The translations under genes and the position numbers were made by a program. Shown in pieces: positions 6,724 to 9,375 of a stretch of 9,375 nt of DNA. The notes under the pieces were generated by a model. That model was given only the letters and a program-made list of their open reading frames with translations, searched no databases and was not told where the DNA came from. Numbering within the stretch: position 1 is the first letter of the stretch; every line of letters starts with the position of its first letter. The DNA is from RGIG3528 sp045640725 (GTDB lineage: Bacteria; Bacillota; Clostridia; Lachnospirales; Lachnospiraceae), in assembly GCA_045640725.1 (NCBI GenBank), contig JAZUFN010000040.1:1-9375 (forward strand), given 5' to 3'.

Positions 6724-6730
6724 CACCTCC
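6724..6730 (-). promoter_or_regulatory. Ribosome binding site deciding the start of the lyase-like gene
   Basis: GGAGGTG on the minus strand with an 8-base spacer (from GGAGG) to the ATG at 6717. Upstream in-frame starts at 6732 and 6798 would overlap or precede this site and are less likely. Confidence 0.8.
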
Positions 6731-6807
6731 ATATATTTATTAAAACTTACCAAAAACTTACCAAAAATATGCTTATTACGCCTAATGAATTTTACCACAT
6801 TGATAAT

Positions 6808-6816
6808 ATAATAACA
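6808..6816 (-). promoter_or_regulatory. Weak candidate extended -10 element for the lyase-like gene
   Basis: The minus strand reads TGTTATTAT, matching TGnTATAAT with one mismatch. No convincing -35 lies at the right distance. The leader would be about 85 bases. The surrounding 6731-6850 is very AT-rich, so this is only a candidate. Confidence 0.25.
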
Positions 6817-6849
6817 ACAAAAACTTTCTTTTATTTTTAGAAACCCCTA

Positions 6850-6878
6850 TTGATATAAAATGTCAAAAACGCTATATT
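6850..6878 (+). promoter_or_regulatory. Candidate promoter of the PilZ gene
   Basis: TTGATA (6850-6855), a 17-base spacer and TATATT (6873-6878) on the plus strand; one mismatch to consensus in each box. Transcription would start near 6885, about 50 bases before the ATG. A second possible extended -10, TGTTATTAT, lies at 6886-6894. Confidence 0.6.
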
Positions 6879-6935
6879 TAGTATATGTTATTATGGAATC
6901 ATTATAAAATACCAGAAGGAGAATGATTATTCCCC

Positions 6936-7571
6936 ATGAACATTCAGGATTTTGAACCCGAAATGTCCATATCGATTGAAGTCCATTATCAGGGAGAGCA
7001 AAGGAATTTCAGTACAGAAAGTGCCACGGTCCATAAAAATCTTCTGTTGTTACAGCCAATCTATGCCAATGGCAAGCTCCTGGGCTTTTCCGATAATTGT
7101 ACAGTAGATTTGTCGACTACCCGAGATCAAACATTTTACTGTTGGCGCAATATCAAAATCAAGCCTGTAAAAATCGGCGGTGAAATCTTCCACGCTGCCG
7201 AGCTTATTGGTGAGGCGGAGATAGTAAATCGTCGTAATAATTTCCGTGTATTTTTCGGCGATTCCATGCCTATCACCCACTTTACACACTCAGGCCCCAA
7301 GCAGGAACATTTCGTGGTAAAGGATATATCCGAAACAGGCTTTGCTTTTCTTAGCGAAGAGCTTTTCGAGGTAGGGCGTACAGTACGCCTTAGTGTGCCT
7401 CTTCCTGACCGCTCTACTATAAATGTCACAGGTAAGATCGTGCGCACCCAGGAAGTTGAAAATAGTCCCAAAATAATATATGGCTGCCAATTCTCTGAGA
7501 ACAACAAAAAGCTGGCCAATTACCTCATGAAGGTCCAGAGAGATAAGGCCAAGGGCGATAAAGACAAATAA
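6936..7571 (+). CDS. YcgR-like PilZ-domain protein (predicted cyclic di-GMP receptor)
   Basis: A 211-residue soluble protein. Residues about 5-90 form a beta-rich N-terminal domain of the YcgR/PilZN kind, and residues about 97-205 are a PilZ domain. The cyclic di-GMP binding signature is complete: RRNNFR (99-104, giving the RxxxR motif Arg100/Arg104) and DISETG (130-135, the DxSxxG motif). In relatives such as YcgR/YpfA, ligand binding alters flagellar motor or other outputs; the target here is unknown and no flagellar gene is in the window. AAGGAG at 6916-6921 is 14 bases from the ATG, longer than usual, and an in-frame stop at 6924-6926 excludes an earlier start. The next in-frame ATG would be residue 10. 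It is divergent from the lyase-like gene and convergent with the ABC gene. Confidence 0.9.
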   Translation: MNIQDFEPEMSISIEVHYQGEQRNFSTESATVHKNLLLLQPIYANGKLLGFSDNCTVDLSTTRDQTFYCWRNIKIKPVKIGGEIFHAAELIGEAEIVNRRNNFRVFFGDSMPITHFTHSGPKQEHFVVKDISETGFAFLSEELFEVGRTVRLSVPLPDRSTINVTGKIVRTQEVENSPKIIYGCQFSENNKKLANYLMKVQRDKAKGDKDK

Positions 7572-7579
7572 AATAAGAA

Positions 7580-7633
7580 GGCCTTTTCTCTGCCACAGCA
7601 TTTTAATGTTGTAGCCAAGAAAAGGCCCTTTTT
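7580..7633. terminator. Long hairpin terminator between convergent genes, probably bidirectional
   Basis: GGCCTTTTCT (7580-7589) pairs perfectly with AGAAAAGGCC (7618-7627). The 28 bases between them can pair further (CACAGCATT against AATGTTGT with a wobble), extending the arms to about 22 bases with a tiny loop. On the plus strand the stem is followed by CTTTTT (7628-7633), ending the PilZ transcript. On the minus strand a T-rich stretch follows, so it can also end the ABC transporter transcript that stops at 7641. Confidence 0.82.
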
Positions 7634-7640
7634 AAGCTTA

Positions 7641-9375
7641 TTAAAACTGCGAATTATATAAATCAGCGTAGAAACCGTTTTTAGCCATAAGCTCACGATG
7701 ATTACCAATTTCCACGATATTGCCCGCATTCATAACGATAATCTTGTCGGAACCCATAATGGTAGACAGGCGATGGGCCACCACAAAGCTGGTACGCCCC
7801 TTCATCATCTCATTAAATGCCTTTTGAATTCTTATTTCTGTACGGGTATCAATAGAGGATGTAGCCTCATCCAGAATAAGTACCGGTGGCAGCACCAGCA
7901 TTACTCTGGCTATGCAAAGCAGCTGCTGCTGGCCCTGGGAAAGCTGCACGCCCTTCTCTCCCACTTTTGTGTCATAGCCCTCAGGTAAGCGCTTGATAAA
8001 ACTGTGGGCATGGGCTTTTTTTGCGGCTTCTATTATCTCTTCCTCTGTTGCATTGGGCTTGTTCATGGCAATATTGTCTCTCACGGTCCCGGTCTTTAGC
8101 CAAGTATCCTGGAGTACCATGCCAATATTTTCTCTCAGCTGTTTTTTCTCAATAGTCCGGATATCCCGGCCATTCAGCCTGATAGCCCCCTCTTTAACAT
8201 CATAAAATCTCATGAGCAGGTTGATAAGAGTAGTCTTACCGCAGCCGGTGGGGCCTACTATCGCTATCTTCTGTCCTTCAAAAACATCTAATGAAAAATC
8301 AGTAATAAGTGGTCTTTCAAGCAGATAGGAAAAAGCTACATGGTCAATGGAAACCAAGGGATTTCCTTCCTGCTCCACAGGAGCAGCATCAATATCCTTA
8401 TCCACATCTACCATATCTTTTTCTTCCAGAAAGCTAAATACACGGCCTGCACAAACAATGGCATTTTGCAGCTCCGTTACCACTCCCGATATCTCGTTGA
8501 AAGGCTTTGTATACTGTCCGGCATAGGACAGGAAGGCTGAAAGCTCTCCTACGGTAATGCCTCCTGAAATGGCGAAAATAGCACCAAATATGCCTACTGC
8601 GGCATAAACACAGGAATTAACAAATCTGGTAGAAGGATTGACCAGGGATGAATAGAAGGTAGCCTTCATGGAGCAAGCTGCCAAACGCTTATTTATCTCA
8701 TCAAAGCGTGCACATTCCTCATCCTTTTGATTATAGGCATTTACCGCTTTTTGTCCGGTAATCATCTCATCTATAAGTGCAGTCTGCTCTCCTTTTGTCT
8801 CTGACTGCAGCTTGAACATATCATGAGTATGTCTGGCAATAAAAGAAGAAACAAAAAGGGACAGAGGCGTCAGCACCACTACCACTATGGTAATGATGGG
8901 ATTCAACAGCAGCATAAATATCAGGGTAATCAGTATGGTCAAAACACCTGTAAAGGCCTGGGTAAAGCCCATCAGCAGTCCATCTGACAGCTGTTCCACA
9001 TCAGCCATAATACGACTGACTATGTCTCCCTGAGCATGAGTGTCAAAATAATTAATGGGAAGACGTGCAATCTTGTTAAAAGCGTCATCTCTGATCCTCT
9101 GTACCGTATGATATGCAATGGAATTATTGCATAGTGCCATCAGCCACTGACATACAGCTGATAAAGCCATGCATATCAATATCTGCATTATGGTAGTCTT
9201 CACCAGGTCAAAATCCACCTGCCCGGCTGTAATACAGGCATCTACGGTTTTACCTGTAAGTACCGGAATGTAAAGTGTAAAGGCTACTGTAGCGGCTGCC
9301 AACAAGAGGGATATAAATGCTTTGGCAGACTCAAAGCCAATATATTTTATAAGTTTTTTTATTATTTTACTATTG
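7641..9375 (-). CDS. ABC exporter half-transporter (membrane domain plus ATPase), N-terminus beyond window edge
   Basis: A fused permease-ATPase of the multidrug/lipid exporter type. The frame stays open to the window edge, giving 577 visible codons; the first in-frame start-like codon (TTG, 9303-9305) is inside the first membrane helix, so the true start lies upstream. Helices at about residues 13-40, 60-83, 140-182 and 252-272 form the type IV exporter membrane domain. The ATPase domain begins near 340: Walker A GPTGCGKTT (374-382), Q-loop Gln422, signature LSQGQ (478-482), Walker B VLILDEA with catalytic Glu503, and switch His534. All are intact. Such genes are often the second of two half-transporter genes forming a heterodimer; a partner would lie to the right, out of view. 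Substrate cannot be inferred. It ends at the shared hairpin terminator. Confidence 0.93.
   Translation of the reverse strand, partial: NSKIIKKLIKYIGFESAKAFISLLLAAATVAFTLYIPVLTGKTVDACITAGQVDFDLVKTTIMQILICMALSAVCQWLMALCNNSIAYHTVQRIRDDAFNKIARLPINYFDTHAQGDIVSRIMADVEQLSDGLLMGFTQAFTGVLTILITLIFMLLLNPIITIVVVVLTPLSLFVSSFIARHTHDMFKLQSETKGEQTALIDEMITGQKAVNAYNQKDEECARFDEINKRLAACSMKATFYSSLVNPSTRFVNSCVYAAVGIFGAIFAISGGITVGELSAFLSYAGQYTKPFNEISGVVTELQNAIVCAGRVFSFLEEKDMVDVDKDIDAAPVEQEGNPLVSIDHVAFSYLLERPLITDFSLDVFEGQKIAIVGPTGCGKTTLINLLMRFYDVKEGAIRLNGRDIRTIEKKQLRENIGMVLQDTWLKTGTVRDNIAMNKPNATEEEIIEAAKKAHAHSFIKRLPEGYDTKVGEKGVQLSQGQQQLLCIARVMLVLPPVLILDEATSSIDTRTEIRIQKAFNEMMKGRTSFVVAHRLSTIMGSDKIIVMNAGNIVEIGNHRELMAKNGFYADLYNSQF

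Noticed and set aside
7050..7601. Several minus-strand frames opposite the PilZ gene
   Set aside because: They lack ribosome sites and overlap a gene with complete PilZ motifs; one also runs into the terminator hairpin.
7641..9305. A complete ABC transporter gene starting at 9305
   Set aside because: The codon at 9305 is TTG within the first hydrophobic helix and the frame continues without a stop to the edge, so the gene is truncated by the window.
1..9375. Mobile element, CRISPR, defence island or RNA gene
   Set aside because: No transposase, integrase, regularly spaced repeats, tRNA-like or rRNA-like sequence, or known defence motifs were found on either strand. Gene content and packing are those of a core chromosomal region.

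Overview
The window looks like ordinary chromosomal DNA from a low-GC, Gram-positive anaerobe, most likely a Lachnospiraceae member (Butyrivibrio/Roseburia-like). This inference rests on the AT-rich intergenic DNA, strong GGAGG-type ribosome sites, near-consensus sigma-A promoters, a type III pantothenate kinase, an archaeal/fungal-type aspartate-semialdehyde dehydrogenase and a small soluble protein resembling a Lachnospiraceae family of unknown function. There are nine protein genes, two of them cut by the window edges. I see no rRNA, tRNA, CRISPR array, insertion sequence, phage gene or origin.

Layout. (1) Positions 1-431, minus: the 5' part of asd, with its own promoter at 500-528. (2) Positions 535-4894, minus: a tightly packed six-gene unit read in the order argF, a small membrane protein, a DUF6145-like protein, coaX, dusB, yihY. 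Gaps are 1-11 bases, or a 1-base stop/start overlap. A perfect-consensus promoter (TTGACA, 17-base spacer, TATAAT) lies just upstream of argF, with possible ArgR boxes. (3) Positions 5065-6717, minus: a solitary 550-residue protein that looks like a cytoplasmic heparinase/lyase-type alpha-toroid plus beta-sandwich enzyme. It ends in a hairpin terminator that abuts the argF promoter. (4) Positions 6936-7571, plus: a YcgR-like PilZ protein predicted to bind cyclic di-GMP, the only plus-strand gene. (5) Positions 7580-7633: a long hairpin terminator between convergent genes. (6) Positions 7641-9375, minus: an ABC exporter half-transporter whose N-terminus runs off the right edge.

The argF unit joins arginine biosynthesis to CoA synthesis, tRNA modification and two membrane proteins of unknown role. 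Its members do not form one pathway, so the likely link is shared transcription and translational coupling, with yihY and dusB probably relying on coupling. asd starts a separate transcription unit for aspartate-family amino acids and diaminopimelate. No gene cluster here looks like a new defence, mobile or secretion system. The most open questions are the unassigned lyase-like enzyme, the possible ArgR control of a mixed operon, and the conserved-looking small proteins between argF and coaX.

Three starts were moved from the longest-frame position on ribosome-site evidence: yihY to GTG at 1464, the small membrane protein to ATG at 3879, and the lyase-like protein to ATG at 6717. The ABC gene is treated as 5'-truncated because its frame stays open to the window edge.
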